Assembly: GCF_000418365.1 (NCBI RefSeq)
Contig: NC_021663.1
Span: forward strand, 1,798,001 to 1,862,000
Length of the DNA stretch: 64,000 nt
Direction: 5' to 3'
From: Corynebacterium terpenotabidum Y-11
GTDB lineage: Bacteria > Actinomycetota > Actinomycetes > Mycobacteriales > Mycobacteriaceae
Both the position numbers and the translations under genes were made by a program. Below are positions 1 through 7,755 of this stretch, in pieces. A model generated the notes under the pieces. It was not told the DNA's origin. It made no database searches and saw nothing but the letters and a program-made list of their open reading frames with translations. The number at the start of each line of letters is the position of its first letter. Position 1 is the first letter of the stretch.

Positions 1-427
1 CTCGTGCACCCCCGGGCTCTGATCTCAGTGCGATTCCCCGCCAGACCGCCCACACCGTCATCAACGCAACGCATCCATAGACGCTTACGCTTCCCCAGTT
101 CGCCTGCCCCGGAGCCGTGATCGCGTCGGTGGCCAACGACCCGCTCCACAGCACATTGAGCCCGACGGCCATGGACAGGACCCCCTCAGCGAGAGCTGAT
201 TCCGCCTGCAGTGAGGACGCCGCGCACCCCACACCGACAGCCACCCAGACGGACAGTGCCAGTCACCGCTCCGACGGGTGCCCCGGCGGGGGCAACGACA
301 GATACGAGGCACCACGGACGATGCACTCTCCCCCAAGGATGATCAGTAGCGCGACATCGGTGATTAGGAATGCGCGCAGCCGCTCCGCCCGGGTTCTGAG
401 CTGCGGCGGCAGATGATCAATCGGCAT
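1..427 (-). pseudogene. membrane protein interrupted by an in-frame TGA; runs off the left edge
   Basis: The reading frame starts at ATG 427 with a GGAG six bases upstream and encodes a short basic head (MPIDHLPPQLRTRAERLRAF) followed by a hydrophobic segment (LITDVALLIILGG). It meets a TGA at 263-265. The same frame then stays open to base 1 and encodes further membrane-like segments (LALSVWVAVGVGC, SMAVGLNVLWSG, VALMTVWAVW). One nonsense change therefore separates two halves of what looks like a single multi-pass protein; CGA to TGA would be enough. It could be a small phage- or island-encoded membrane protein. I recognise no family. A sequencing error cannot be excluded. Confidence 0.55.
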
Positions 428-509
428 CATATGCTCCGAGCCGCGTTGAACCTCTCGACCATCTCCGACAGCCCTGCGGCATCCAGCGCTAGGGTCGGCC
501 TTCGCCGGG

Positions 510-974
510 GTGGTCCGGGTCGTGCAGCTTCCCCACGGCGCGACCAAGTATCTTCAACTCATGGGAATTGCTGCCTTCGTCATCTCCTGCATCGCCGTCC
601 TAATCTCGCTGTGGGCCGGATGGAATGCCTTCCTGTCGAGACGTGCCGCACAGACCTCCGCCGAGGCGGCAGACGTCACCGTGAAGGAACGCCGTTTCCG
701 GTGGTCAGTCACTCGATGCGACGACCAGGAGTTCACCGTCCGCAATGAGGGGACAGTCACCGCGCTTGATGTGTCGATCACTGCTGGCGCTATGCGAGAA
801 AAGGCGCTTCGAGATGCTGACCGTCTCGACCTCGGCCCGGGCGAAGCAGTGAACTTCGTGGCTTTGGGCGCATGGGGCAGCCCGGTCCTTGACTTCATCA
901 TCAATTGGACTCCGAATCTCCCCGATGCCAAGCGAAGAACCTGGACAGAGCCGTGTCCTCCCAAAGCCAAGTGA
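510..974 (+). CDS. membrane-anchored hypothetical protein
   Basis: This is a protein of about 154 residues with one N-terminal hydrophobic segment (GIAAFVISCIAVLISLWAG) followed by a soluble domain of about 110 residues. The soluble part reads like a small beta-sandwich (FTVRNEGTVTALDVSI), the pattern seen in island-encoded single-pass proteins. It contains two cysteines. The start is uncertain: GTG 510 gives the full length, while ATG 561 would begin right at the membrane segment. Its 3' end overlaps the convergent small gene 901-1101 by 74 bases. I do not recognise a family and assign no function. Confidence 0.55.
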   Translation: MVRVVQLPHGATKYLQLMGIAAFVISCIAVLISLWAGWNAFLSRRAAQTSAEAADVTVKERRFRWSVTRCDDQEFTVRNEGTVTALDVSITAGAMREKALRDADRLDLGPGEAVNFVALGAWGSPVLDFIINWTPNLPDAKRRTWTEPCPPKAK

Positions 975-1101
975 CCCCTGCTTCCTCCGCCAGTGCTTTG
1001 GCTCGTCGGACGACCTTGAGGGTCTGCCTAGTTTCGTAGAGGATCCAGGTCGCCACAGCCAGCGCGAGGATACTGATCCCGAGTGGCAGCTGCCTCATCA
1101 C
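901..1101 (-). CDS. small single-pass membrane protein
   Basis: This 66-residue protein starts with a hydrophobic segment (LPLGISILALAVATWILYE) and continues with a charged tail (RQTLKVVRRAKALAEEAG). The start is GTG 1101, with an ATG at 1098 directly after it. The start overlaps the TGA of the upstream gene 1098-1349, so the two are probably translationally coupled. It is the last gene of a leftward run that begins with the helix-turn-helix gene at 1614. The function is unknown. The predicted topology is N-terminus out or in with a cytoplasmic basic tail. Confidence 0.55.
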   Translation of the reverse strand: MMRQLPLGISILALAVATWILYETRQTLKVVRRAKALAEEAGVTWLWEDTALSRFFAWHRGDSESN

Positions 1102-1349
1102 GCCACCGCCTGGCCATCAGCGTCGGCGTCTGCGGTCGCCTCGACGTGCTTCTGGGCGGCGGCGAGGATGCGGGGCGCCCGGTCTGATTCGGGCTTCATC
1201 GCGCAGCGGATGCGGAGGTTCCACACGTGGCCCCAGCATCGGGATGGGTGGAGGTAGGTCTCGAACTGGTCCTGCCCGGACTGGACGATGATGTGGCGGC
1301 TGGTGCCGACGAAAATGTCGGTAGTGGTCTCGTCCTGGATGATCTTCAT
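1098..1349 (-). CDS. small hypothetical protein of an accessory operon
   Basis: This 83-residue soluble protein (N-terminus MKIIQDETTTDIFVGTSRHI) has a mixed charged/aromatic central part (YLHPSRCWGHVWNLRIRCAM) with two cysteines and a tryptophan pair, and a low-complexity acidic and alanine-rich end. It lies just downstream of the broken HTH gene 1385-1614 and overlaps the start of 901-1101 by four bases. The three genes therefore look like one leftward transcript governed by the palindrome at 1667-1686. No family is recognised. Its small size and setting fit phage- or island-type accessory genes. Confidence 0.5.
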   Translation of the reverse strand: MKIIQDETTTDIFVGTSRHIIVQSGQDQFETYLHPSRCWGHVWNLRIRCAMKPESDRAPRILAAAQKHVEATADADADGQAVA

Positions 1350-1384
1350 GGCACGCCCCTTCGCTTGTTGTGGGGACGCCGCGG

Positions 1385-1614
1385 TCAGGCGGCGGCAAGA
1401 ACTGTGACGTCGAATGCATCCTGGAAGGTGATGGGAAAACGCCCCAACACTCCAGCCCTGCCTCAGCCTTCCCGGCGCGATATCGGCTGATTGTGGAGGC
1501 GTTTACGCCGAGCTCCTCTGCGAGTTCCGCAGCCCCTCCAGCGTTCTCAATTGCTTTGTCGATCCAGTCCTTGCGCACTCTGACCGTCCGCATTCCGTCC
1601 ACGATTCGCTCCAT
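1385..1614 (-). pseudogene. small helix-turn-helix regulator with an apparent frameshift
   Basis: From ATG 1614 the frame encodes a compact HTH domain (GGAAELAEELGVNASTISRY) of the Cro/XRE or small corynebacterial HTH type. After GLECWGVFP the frame runs on into a shadow of the next gene. If one C is added to the TTTTCCC run near 1433-1439, reading continues as ITFQDAFDVTVLAAA and ends at TGA 1385-1387, a natural short C-terminus that stops before the next gene. I therefore infer a one-base deletion, either real or a sequencing error. It probably binds the palindrome upstream and regulates itself and the small genes 1098-1349 and 901-1101. Confidence 0.55.
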
Positions 1615-1666
1615 CGATTGTCCCAAACCAACTCTGCTGGTGTTACACAACGCGGCAATAGCGCAC

Positions 1667-1686
1667 GGGTTGCGCGTACGCAACCC
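1667..1686. promoter_or_regulatory. perfect 8+8 palindrome, candidate HTH operator
   Basis: Arms GGGTTGCG and CGCAACCC flank a CGTA centre, a 20-bp perfect inverted repeat between the divergent HTH genes at 1614 (minus) and 1800 (plus). A further GTTGC half-site follows at 1691. The position and symmetry fit an operator for one of the two flanking regulators, in the style of a small cI/Cro-like switch. Binding is inferred. Confidence 0.5.
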
Positions 1687-1799
1687 TGAAGTTGCGAGTG
1701 TCCACCCCCTTGCAGCGTTGCACCTGCACAACTATGGTTATGGCCGGAGCCAACCTTTCCTCGTACGGAAGATCCTCAGAACGCAGGAGAGCAGAGCGA

Positions 1800-2113
1800 T
1801 GACAAACACGCGATGGTGGAGATACGTGACAGGCCTCCTTGGCCAGGACAACTACTCGGAGGCGGCTTCGAGGGCAGGGTTCGATAAGTCCGCTTTCACC
1901 AGGTGGAAGAAGGGCGCCGCCGCCGACCCAGCTTTTGCCGTCAAGCTCGCTCGCGCCTACGGATCCAACGTTCTTGAAGCGCTCGTTGAAGCGGAACTGA
2001 TCACCGAACAGGAAGCAGACCTTAGACAGGCCAGCACCAGACCTCGAGCAGGATCCCTCACGTCCGATGAACTTCTCTCCGAACTCTCCAACCGTTTACG
2101 CAACCGCCCGTAG
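1800..2113 (+). CDS. small helix-turn-helix protein (corynebacterial type)
   Basis: This protein of about 104 residues starts at ATG 1800 with GGAG about ten bases upstream. The centre is an HTH-like segment (NYSEAASRAGFDKSAFTRWK) followed by helices (FAVKLARAYGSNVLEALVEA), and the tail LTSDELLSELSNRL is typical of short HTH proteins that occur in many copies in Corynebacterium genomes. It is divergent from the other HTH gene across the palindrome at 1667-1686. It may repress that promoter or act on the downstream nuclease/HipA genes. The family assignment rests on pattern only. Confidence 0.65.
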
Positions 2114-2182
2114 TTCCACCTGGCTATCCCCCTCTGGCGTCCGCTGGCGGGGCACACCACTCACTGACTTGAGGAGTCCCCC

Positions 2183-3274
2183 ATGAGCACTGACCAGGCG
2201 ATCTACGCACTGGCGACGAAGGTCCGCGATCTGAAGTCGATCATCGAGACCGAGGAGGCCACCAAGACTGCCTTCATCATCCCCTTCATCAGCACCGTTC
2301 TCGGTTATGACGTCAGCGATCCCCGCGAGGTCATCCCGGAGTACACCGCCGACGTTGGAACGAAGAAGGGCGAGAAAGTCGACTTCGCCATCAAGTCCGG
2401 TGACGACTTCCGGTTCCTCATCGAGTGCAAGAAAGTTGGCGAGCCGCTGAACCTCAGCCACGCCAGCCAGCTGGTCCGGTACTTCAACCTCACGGACACT
2501 GAGTTCGCCATCCTCACCAACGGCGAGGTCTACCAGTTCTACGCCCAGCTCGATGCCGCAAACCGCATGGACGAGCGGCCTTTCATGACCCTCGACCTGG
2601 CCTCCGTGGACGCTCGACTGTTTCCACACCTGGAGATGTGCACGAAGTCGCAGTTCGACTCCGACACCATTGCCGCAAATGCCGAAGAGCTGAAGTATGT
2701 CTCCGAGCTGCGGAAGGCCGTCGCCTCCGAGATGAAGGAGCCGAGCTCAGACTTCGTGAAGCTGCTGGCCGCACGAGTTACCTCACGACGGATGACCGCC
2801 GCCAACCTTGAACTGTTCGCCCGACTGTCCGCCACGGCATGCAGTCAGTATCTCCGGGACGAGACCAGTCGCCGCCTGCGGTCCGCCCAAGATCTCGAAG
2901 AGCCGGCCCCGGTAAGCTCTACGGTCTCTTCTGCTGATGCCGTGGCTCAGACGGGACCGATCGAGGAGGCCAATGGGGATGGAATCGTGACCACCGACGA
3001 GGAGCGCCAAGCACACGACATCATCAGAGCCATCTGCTGTTCGGAGGTGCCTGCCACGGATATCACGATGAGGGATGCGAAGTCCTACTGCGCAATCCTG
3101 TACAAGGACAACAATCGCAAACCGATCGCCCGCCTCCAGTTCGACCGGAAGGTCCCCCGGATCATCATCTTCGATGCGGAGAAGAACGAGACTCAGCACG
3201 ATCTGAACTTCATCGAGGACATCTACCAGCACGCCGACGAGCTCAGGACCCGCGTCCGCTCTCTCGCGGAGTAA
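2183..3274 (+). CDS. HsdR-N-like (type I restriction R N-terminal) nuclease-domain protein
   Basis: This 363-residue protein has an N-terminal PD-(D/E)XK-type module: an acidic residue in DPREVIPEYTAD, then VDFAI and FLIECKK (residues about 68-92), followed by SQLVRYFNLTDTEFAILTNG and YQFYAQL. That is the layout of the HsdR N-terminal nuclease domain. There is no helicase part and no methylase or specificity gene nearby, so it is an orphan. The C-terminal part (about 270-360) looks like a small separate domain found in such proteins. Proteins like this occur on phages and islands, sometimes annotated as type I restriction endonuclease or prophage proteins. A role in DNA cleavage or defence is inferred, not shown. 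Confidence 0.7.
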   Translation: MSTDQAIYALATKVRDLKSIIETEEATKTAFIIPFISTVLGYDVSDPREVIPEYTADVGTKKGEKVDFAIKSGDDFRFLIECKKVGEPLNLSHASQLVRYFNLTDTEFAILTNGEVYQFYAQLDAANRMDERPFMTLDLASVDARLFPHLEMCTKSQFDSDTIAANAEELKYVSELRKAVASEMKEPSSDFVKLLAARVTSRRMTAANLELFARLSATACSQYLRDETSRRLRSAQDLEEPAPVSSTVSSADAVAQTGPIEEANGDGIVTTDEERQAHDIIRAICCSEVPATDITMRDAKSYCAILYKDNNRKPIARLQFDRKVPRIIIFDAEKNETQHDLNFIEDIYQHADELRTRVRSLAE

Positions 3275-3350
3275 GAGTGATTACGATAGCACTGACGTTC
3301 CCACCTACTGAAGATGTCACGAACGTCTCCCGTCGCGATGAGGACGGTGC

Positions 3351-4142
3351 ATGATGTCGGGTGATTCTACGCCGGACAATGTGGTGCCGTTTCCTTCGCG
3401 GGCGGAGCGTCCTCGAGTGGTGGCGGTGTTGGACCAGGCTGATACCGGTAGTCGGCCTTTCCGAGCCGCCGCGAGCGACGGGAACGTGTACTGGTGCAAG
3501 TACCCCATGAGTGACCACGGTCGGGAGGCTGTGGTCAATGAAGTGCTCGCGTCGATCGTCGGTGAGAAGATCGGTGCTCCGGTGCGTCCGTGGACGATTC
3601 TCGATCTGGACCGGTCTCTGGTGGGCACGATTATCGGTGAAAGTGAGAGGATCTTCCGGCTGCCCGCTGACCCTCTGTTCGGGTCCTTGGCTCTGCAGCA
3701 TTGCGCGGTAAGCAAGGCGGTCGGCGAAGTCGACCAGGACAGTAACTACTCGAAGTTCCCGAAGCTGTTTGCACTCTGGATGCTCTGCGACGCCGGGGAT
3801 GTCCAGATGCTGTACGACTTCGATGATGAGTCCGCGGTGTGTTCGATCGACCATGGCCTGTGGTTCGCTTCGTTCATGTGCCTGCCGTGGAGTCTCGACC
3901 TTCCCGCAGGCGAGCCTCTGCCGATGCTGCGGAAGCGGATCCCCGAGGTGGACTGGCAGAAGGCGATCGACGCTGTTGCGAAGGTGGATATGTCCCTGCT
4001 CGACGAGTTTCGGACGGCAGTCCCGCCAGAGTGGGGTATCGAAGACAAGCAACTTCAGCGGCTGGCGCAGTTCGTCTGCGACAATAGAGACCGCACAATC
4101 GAGAAACTGATGGACTACAAGCAACGCTACGGAATGAGGTGA
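3351..4142 (+). CDS. HipA-like kinase-fold protein
   Basis: This 263-residue protein resembles the short HipA-family kinases. It has an N-terminal strand with a lysine in a YWCKYP context, then NEVLASIVGEKIGAPVRPW (the region corresponding to helix C and the hinge). LWMLCDAGDVQMLYD takes the place of the catalytic loop, and SIDHGLWF takes the place of the metal-binding DFG/DHG motif. It lacks the N-terminal HipA domain of E. coli HipA. It ends eight bases before a DUF3037 gene, its usual partner in such loci as far as I recall. A toxin- or defence-like protein kinase activity is possible but inferred. A second DHG-type kinase-fold gene lies at 54057. Confidence 0.7.
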   Translation: MMSGDSTPDNVVPFPSRAERPRVVAVLDQADTGSRPFRAAASDGNVYWCKYPMSDHGREAVVNEVLASIVGEKIGAPVRPWTILDLDRSLVGTIIGESERIFRLPADPLFGSLALQHCAVSKAVGEVDQDSNYSKFPKLFALWMLCDAGDVQMLYDFDDESAVCSIDHGLWFASFMCLPWSLDLPAGEPLPMLRKRIPEVDWQKAIDAVAKVDMSLLDEFRTAVPPEWGIEDKQLQRLAQFVCDNRDRTIEKLMDYKQRYGMR

Positions 4143-4149
4143 ACAGCAC

Positions 4150-5034
4150 ATGCGGTACAGGTACTGGACTATCCAGGTAACCCCCGACTCGATGCGCCTT
4201 CTCACCTTCGGCGTTGGCGTCCTCGTCCTTGAGGAGGAGACCGGTCGACACGTCTTGAGGACGATCCCCAGACACGATGCACTTCCTGCGTCCACGGGCT
4301 CAGATGAGTCGATCCGCAACGGGATCGACTTCCTACGTGATGAACTCCAGGGGGCGGACTCCCGTCCTGGTGGGCTTCGGTTGGCCGGAGTGGAGACCCT
4401 GAGCAGTCTCGCTGATCACATGGTTCACCACTGGAACAACTTCATCACCGTCGATGCCCCGCGCTACGCAGCGGCGGAGAGCCTTGAAGCAGCCGTCGAG
4501 CTTCTGTACGGCATGTTCGTCGCAGTGCCTTCTCGTACGCGGTCGAAGGCGCCAATCTACGCACTCAAGGACTCAATCAACCAGGCGTACACCGCGCGTC
4601 CTGAGCTTAAGCGGGCTCTCCGGCAGTCTCCCGAGCTGCAGGCAGGTCCGGTCGACGGATCTCTCGACTTGGCGTTGGTTGGTGAAGGCGACCGTGTGGT
4701 CGAGCTGAACTCGTCATTCTCTTTCCTGCAGTCGAACCCTACCGAGACCAGGCGGACTATCCTCGCCTGGAACTATGGAATCGACAAGCTGCGGGAGCGT
4801 GGCGGCGTCCTGACCATTCCCCCTCGCCGAGGACAGAGCGAGACTCTCCAAGAACTCGAACTGCCCGACAATGCTCCGGTTGTGGTCACCTATGACCCTC
4901 CCGAGACGAAACGCCAGCGCGAGGTGTTCTCCAGCGTCCGGGAGCAGTGGGAGGAACTCGATGTACTCGCAGTACCCCGGAGCGATGTTCCGGCACACGT
5001 CGAGCGCGTGGCCACGAGGCTACGCTCTGCGTAA
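4150..5034 (+). CDS. DUF3037 family protein, partner of the HipA-like kinase
   Basis: The N-terminus (MRYRYWTIQVTPDSMRLLTF followed by GVGVLVLEEE) is the signature of DUF3037 proteins, whose genes often sit beside HipA-like kinases. The protein has 294 residues. The middle contains VHHWNNFITVDAPR and a YALKDSINQAY segment. The tail (VFSSVREQWEELDVLAVPRS) follows a DPPETKRQREVF motif. It starts eight bases after the kinase stop, so the two are probably one operon. Whether it is an antidote, substrate or partner of the kinase is unknown. Confidence 0.65.
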   Translation: MRYRYWTIQVTPDSMRLLTFGVGVLVLEEETGRHVLRTIPRHDALPASTGSDESIRNGIDFLRDELQGADSRPGGLRLAGVETLSSLADHMVHHWNNFITVDAPRYAAAESLEAAVELLYGMFVAVPSRTRSKAPIYALKDSINQAYTARPELKRALRQSPELQAGPVDGSLDLALVGEGDRVVELNSSFSFLQSNPTETRRTILAWNYGIDKLRERGGVLTIPPRRGQSETLQELELPDNAPVVVTYDPPETKRQREVFSSVREQWEELDVLAVPRSDVPAHVERVATRLRSA

Positions 5035-5125
5035 CGACGAAGCGGCCCCCACCACCGGACAGGGTGATGAGGGCCGAAGTGCCCAACGGCGTCCAACCGC
5101 AACGTGCACAGGAGCAGTGTAAGCC

Positions 5126-6338
5126 ATGAGCGTCCAACGCAGGCCGAAGACAGGCCAGCCGTCGAAAGGCGTGCCGGTGAAGTGGATCGTCCGCTACCGG
5201 GACCCGTCCGACAAGGAACACAGCCAGACGTTCAGCGCCGCCGACCACGACAAGCCCCAGGAGGCTGCGAAGGACTACGACGCCGCGATCCGGGAGCCGT
5301 TGCATCGCGGCACCTGGATCGACCCTGCCGACCACCAGATCACCGTGCGCGAGCTCTGCGAGCAGTGGCGGGACCAGGCCGTGCACGGCGGCACCGTGAA
5401 AGACCGCCAGTTCCTCATCGACAACCTCGGCACACTGGCCGACTAGTCAGCCGGGCAGGTCACCAAGTCCATGGCCACCGCCTGGGTGAAGCAACTGCGC
5501 ACCGGTCGGCCCTGGAAGGCCGGAAAACCCCTGGCCGAGCAGAACGTCATCAATCGGTGCTGCCAACTACGCGGAGTCTTCGCCCGGACACTCAATGACG
5601 GCATCATCGGCCGCAATCCCGCCGCCCATCTGAAGAACCAGCCGACCATCGACGCTCGAGTCGAGGAACGCATGGTGCCCACCATCGAGCAGATCCGGGC
5701 ACTCACCAGCGCGGCAGGCTCCGGCGGATCCTGGACCGAGACCGTCAGCGGCACAACAGTCACCCACCGAGTACCGGCCGCACCGTGGCTGACCCTGTGC
5801 ATCCACATCGCCATGGAAACTGGCCTGCATGCAGGCGAGGTCTCAGGACCTCGCGTCCGAGACCTCGCCCTCGACCAGTAGATCCTCCGGGTCCGCCAGC
5901 AGTGCGGCAAGCGGATCGGAGAGCTCGGACCGCTGAAGTCGAAGACCTCCCGACGCGATGTGCCGATCTCGACGGCGCTGGCGCGGGAACTGAAGGATGC
6001 GGTGGAGGGTCGTGGAGCGAATGATCCGGTGGTAGCCGGTGCCCGGGGGAAGGCTGTGACGTCGCGGTTAATCTCGGCGGGTGGCCGGGGTTCCGGCGGC
6101 GATCAATTTCCATGGGTTGCGGCACTTCTATGCGACGCAGTTGCTGGCTTCCAGTGTTCCGCCGCTTACCGCGTCCCCGCTTCTGGGGCACGGGAATCTT
6201 GCGGTGACGGCGAAAGCATACGTGCACTGGATGCCGGATCAGATGGACGATGCGCGGGGTGCTTTGCGTGCTCTTGCGGGATCGTTGCGGGATGGAGTTC
6301 CGGCGTTGCGGGTGGTTTCCAGCCCTGACCAGGGGTAA
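5126..6338 (+). pseudogene. decayed tyrosine recombinase (integrase)
   Basis: One frame from 5126 encodes an Arm-type DNA-binding region (VKWIVRYRDPSDKEH), a SAM-like core-binding region (WVKQLRTGRPW... INRCCQLRGVFARTL) and the start of the catalytic domain. It is broken by TAG at 5444-5446 and TAG at 5879-5881. A frameshift near 6070-6090 moves the rest to another frame, which carries the HGLRHFYAT box, LLGHGNLAVTAKAY with the catalytic tyrosine, and the end at 6338. The Arg-I motif reads METGLHAGEV, so the catalytic arginine is already histidine. The gene is clearly dead. It abuts the ychF-like repeat at 6360, consistent with having used that site. Confidence 0.85.
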
Positions 6339-6359
6339 AGCGGTCAAGGTGGAGGGTGG

Positions 6360-6388
6360 TTACACGTTGAACTTGAACTCCACCACGT
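6360..6388. repeat. displaced copy of the ychF 3' end (att-like repeat)
   Basis: These 29 bases match 15157-15185 at 25 positions in the same orientation. Read on the minus strand they encode VVEFKFNV plus a stop, the conserved C-terminus of YchF, although no ychF gene is attached. Identity ends sharply on both sides. This is what integration into the 3' end of ychF leaves behind, and the dead integrase ends 21 bases to the left. Confidence 0.75.
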
Positions 6389-6431
6389 TCCGTAGCCGAT
6401 TAACCTTTAGAGCAGACTCCCTCACCGTCAG

Positions 6432-7349
6432 TTAGGCCCAGAGCGGACTGTTGTCCTGCCAACCATTGGGGGCACCCATGTGAGTGATGGGGACAGTCCG
6501 CACGGTCGGGAAACTCTTCACAACGGCGGGGAGGAGCCGGCTGCGACCAGCACCCAACCGGTCCGACAAGAACTGCACAAGCGTGAGTTGACCGAACGTG
6601 CGGCTCCAATCGGTTGACACCGCATCAAGGTCAGGGTGCCGCCCGATCGCGGGGAGCTTCGGTGCGATCGTGTGGACGCGGTTGAACAGCCGCCCATGAT
6701 GAGCGCATGTGTTCCGCACCAGGTTGAGCGCCTTGAGCCAGCTCGTCAACTGCGGTGCACTGAGCCCACACGCATTGGAGACGACGTCCTGAACATGGCG
6801 GGGAGCGAAGCCATAGAGGTAGGTCAAGCTCCCCCAGTCCAGCAGCTCGGTCGCTGCCCAGACCGGCAGTCGCCCGCCGTACTTCTGATGGTGGTGGGCT
6901 ACGAAGTCCTCGCGCGACTGATTCACCTCGACCTCGAACCGCTGAACCCACCTGGAGTGCTGGTCACCGCGTCGCGCCGTGGGGCCGAGCAGCGCAGGGG
7001 TCAGATGGGCGAAGGGGGCGATACGCCCGAGTTCGTGCCCGAGCAGCGCACGGATTGCCAACTCGACGGGAACCAACGCTGCGAAAGTGGAGGCGCGAAG
7101 ACGAGCGTCGAACTCATAGAGGGCGACGACATCACTGAAGCGCGTGCCGTCGTAGAAGTCATCTTGGCGACCGGTGGGCGCCTGCTTCCGAAACGGGTAC
7201 CAGTAGCCACTCAATCGGTAGTAGTTCACGCGTCGGAGGGTGGCTGCGGCTGACTCCCGGTCCCCCATGTCCATGCCACGACCCGCGAGGATCTCCACCT
7301 GCCGGGCGTACGTCTTGTACGCCTTGACGCCCTCGCCCACGAACACCAC
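6432..7349 (-). CDS. AbiF/AbiD-type abortive-infection HEPN protein (Abi_2 family)
   Basis: This protein of about 305 residues has the Abi_2 layout: YKTYARQVEILAGRGM near the N-terminus, then RRVNYYRLSGYWYPFR, then two HEPN RNase motifs. The motifs are R100-ALLG-H105 in VELAIRALLGHELG and R212-NTCA-H217 in LVRNTCAHHGRLFN. The C-terminus is MGAPNGWQDNSPLWA. HEPN motifs of this form are RNA-cleaving sites in AbiF proteins and in Cas13. The GTG start at 7349 has no clear ribosome site; GTG 7340 is an alternative. A structured RNA ends only a few bases upstream (7353-7438). A toxin/antiphage role with that RNA as antidote or guide is inferred from family knowledge. Confidence 0.8.
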   Translation of the reverse strand: MVFVGEGVKAYKTYARQVEILAGRGMDMGDRESAAATLRRVNYYRLSGYWYPFRKQAPTGRQDDFYDGTRFSDVVALYEFDARLRASTFAALVPVELAIRALLGHELGRIAPFAHLTPALLGPTARRGDQHSRWVQRFEVEVNQSREDFVAHHHQKYGGRLPVWAATELLDWGSLTYLYGFAPRHVQDVVSNACGLSAPQLTSWLKALNLVRNTCAHHGRLFNRVHTIAPKLPAIGRHPDLDAVSTDWSRTFGQLTLVQFLSDRLGAGRSRLLPAVVKSFPTVRTVPITHMGAPNGWQDNSPLWA

Positions 7350-7352
7350 CAG

Positions 7353-7438
7353 AAAAATGAGGACCGGCCCTGGACCTACCGAAGTAGGCGGAACCGGTCT
7401 TAGTGACTACGACCCTATGCGAGCCGTCGGCCACTCGC
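7353..7438 (-). ncRNA. candidate abiF-type structured RNA upstream of the first Abi gene
   Basis: On the minus strand there is a 5' hairpin with arms GCGAG/CTCGC (7434-7438 with 7419-7423). A compact 3' hairpin follows, with outer arms GACCGG/CCGGTC (7394-7399 with 7362-7367) and inner arms CCTAC/GTAGG closed by a UUCG tetraloop (7375-7388). A run of U (7353-7357) comes directly after, so the RNA could terminate just before the Abi start. Genes of the AbiF type are known to carry a conserved noncoding RNA in this position. The match to that family is by position and architecture only. Confidence 0.5.
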
Positions 7439-7681
7439 AACTATGAGTTCCCGCTCAGCCGTTGACCACCAAGCCGGTCAGTCGCTACGGGCGCCCCGGT
7501 CGGAGGACTCGACCGCGTCGAACCAAGCGTACGGGTGCCCCTCAGCGAGGACAGCCGGCAGCAGTGGGTGCCCGAGGCGCCCAGCACTGCCACTGGCCCG
7601 TAGCGCCGGATCACGGCAAGCGCCCGAGCCCTAGCCTCGAGATTTCACGCGTGGGGGCGGGCGGGCGCGTGCCGTGACGGA

Positions 7682-7753
7682 GAAAGGTGCTCCTGACCTG
7701 GGATGATGCGACTTGTCTAGAGAACACATCGTCACCCAGAAGGAGCACCTTTC
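7682..7753 (+). promoter_or_regulatory. long stem covering the transposase ribosome-binding site
   Basis: GAAAGGTGCTCCT (7682-7694) is perfectly complementary to AGGAGCACCTTTC (7741-7753), with inner arms CTGGG/CCCAG at 7698-7702 and 7735-7739. The right arm contains the AAGGAG that serves the GTG start at 7756. A transcript entering from outside would fold and hide this site. Insertion sequences commonly use this to block activation by read-through. The role is inferred. Confidence 0.6.
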
Positions 7754-7755
7754 AG

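Noticed and set aside
1117..1380. The long extension of the HTH frame (minus strand) as a larger regulator
   Set aside because: It overlaps the gene 1098-1349 in another frame and reads as Pro/Arg-rich noise; a one-base frameshift explains it better.
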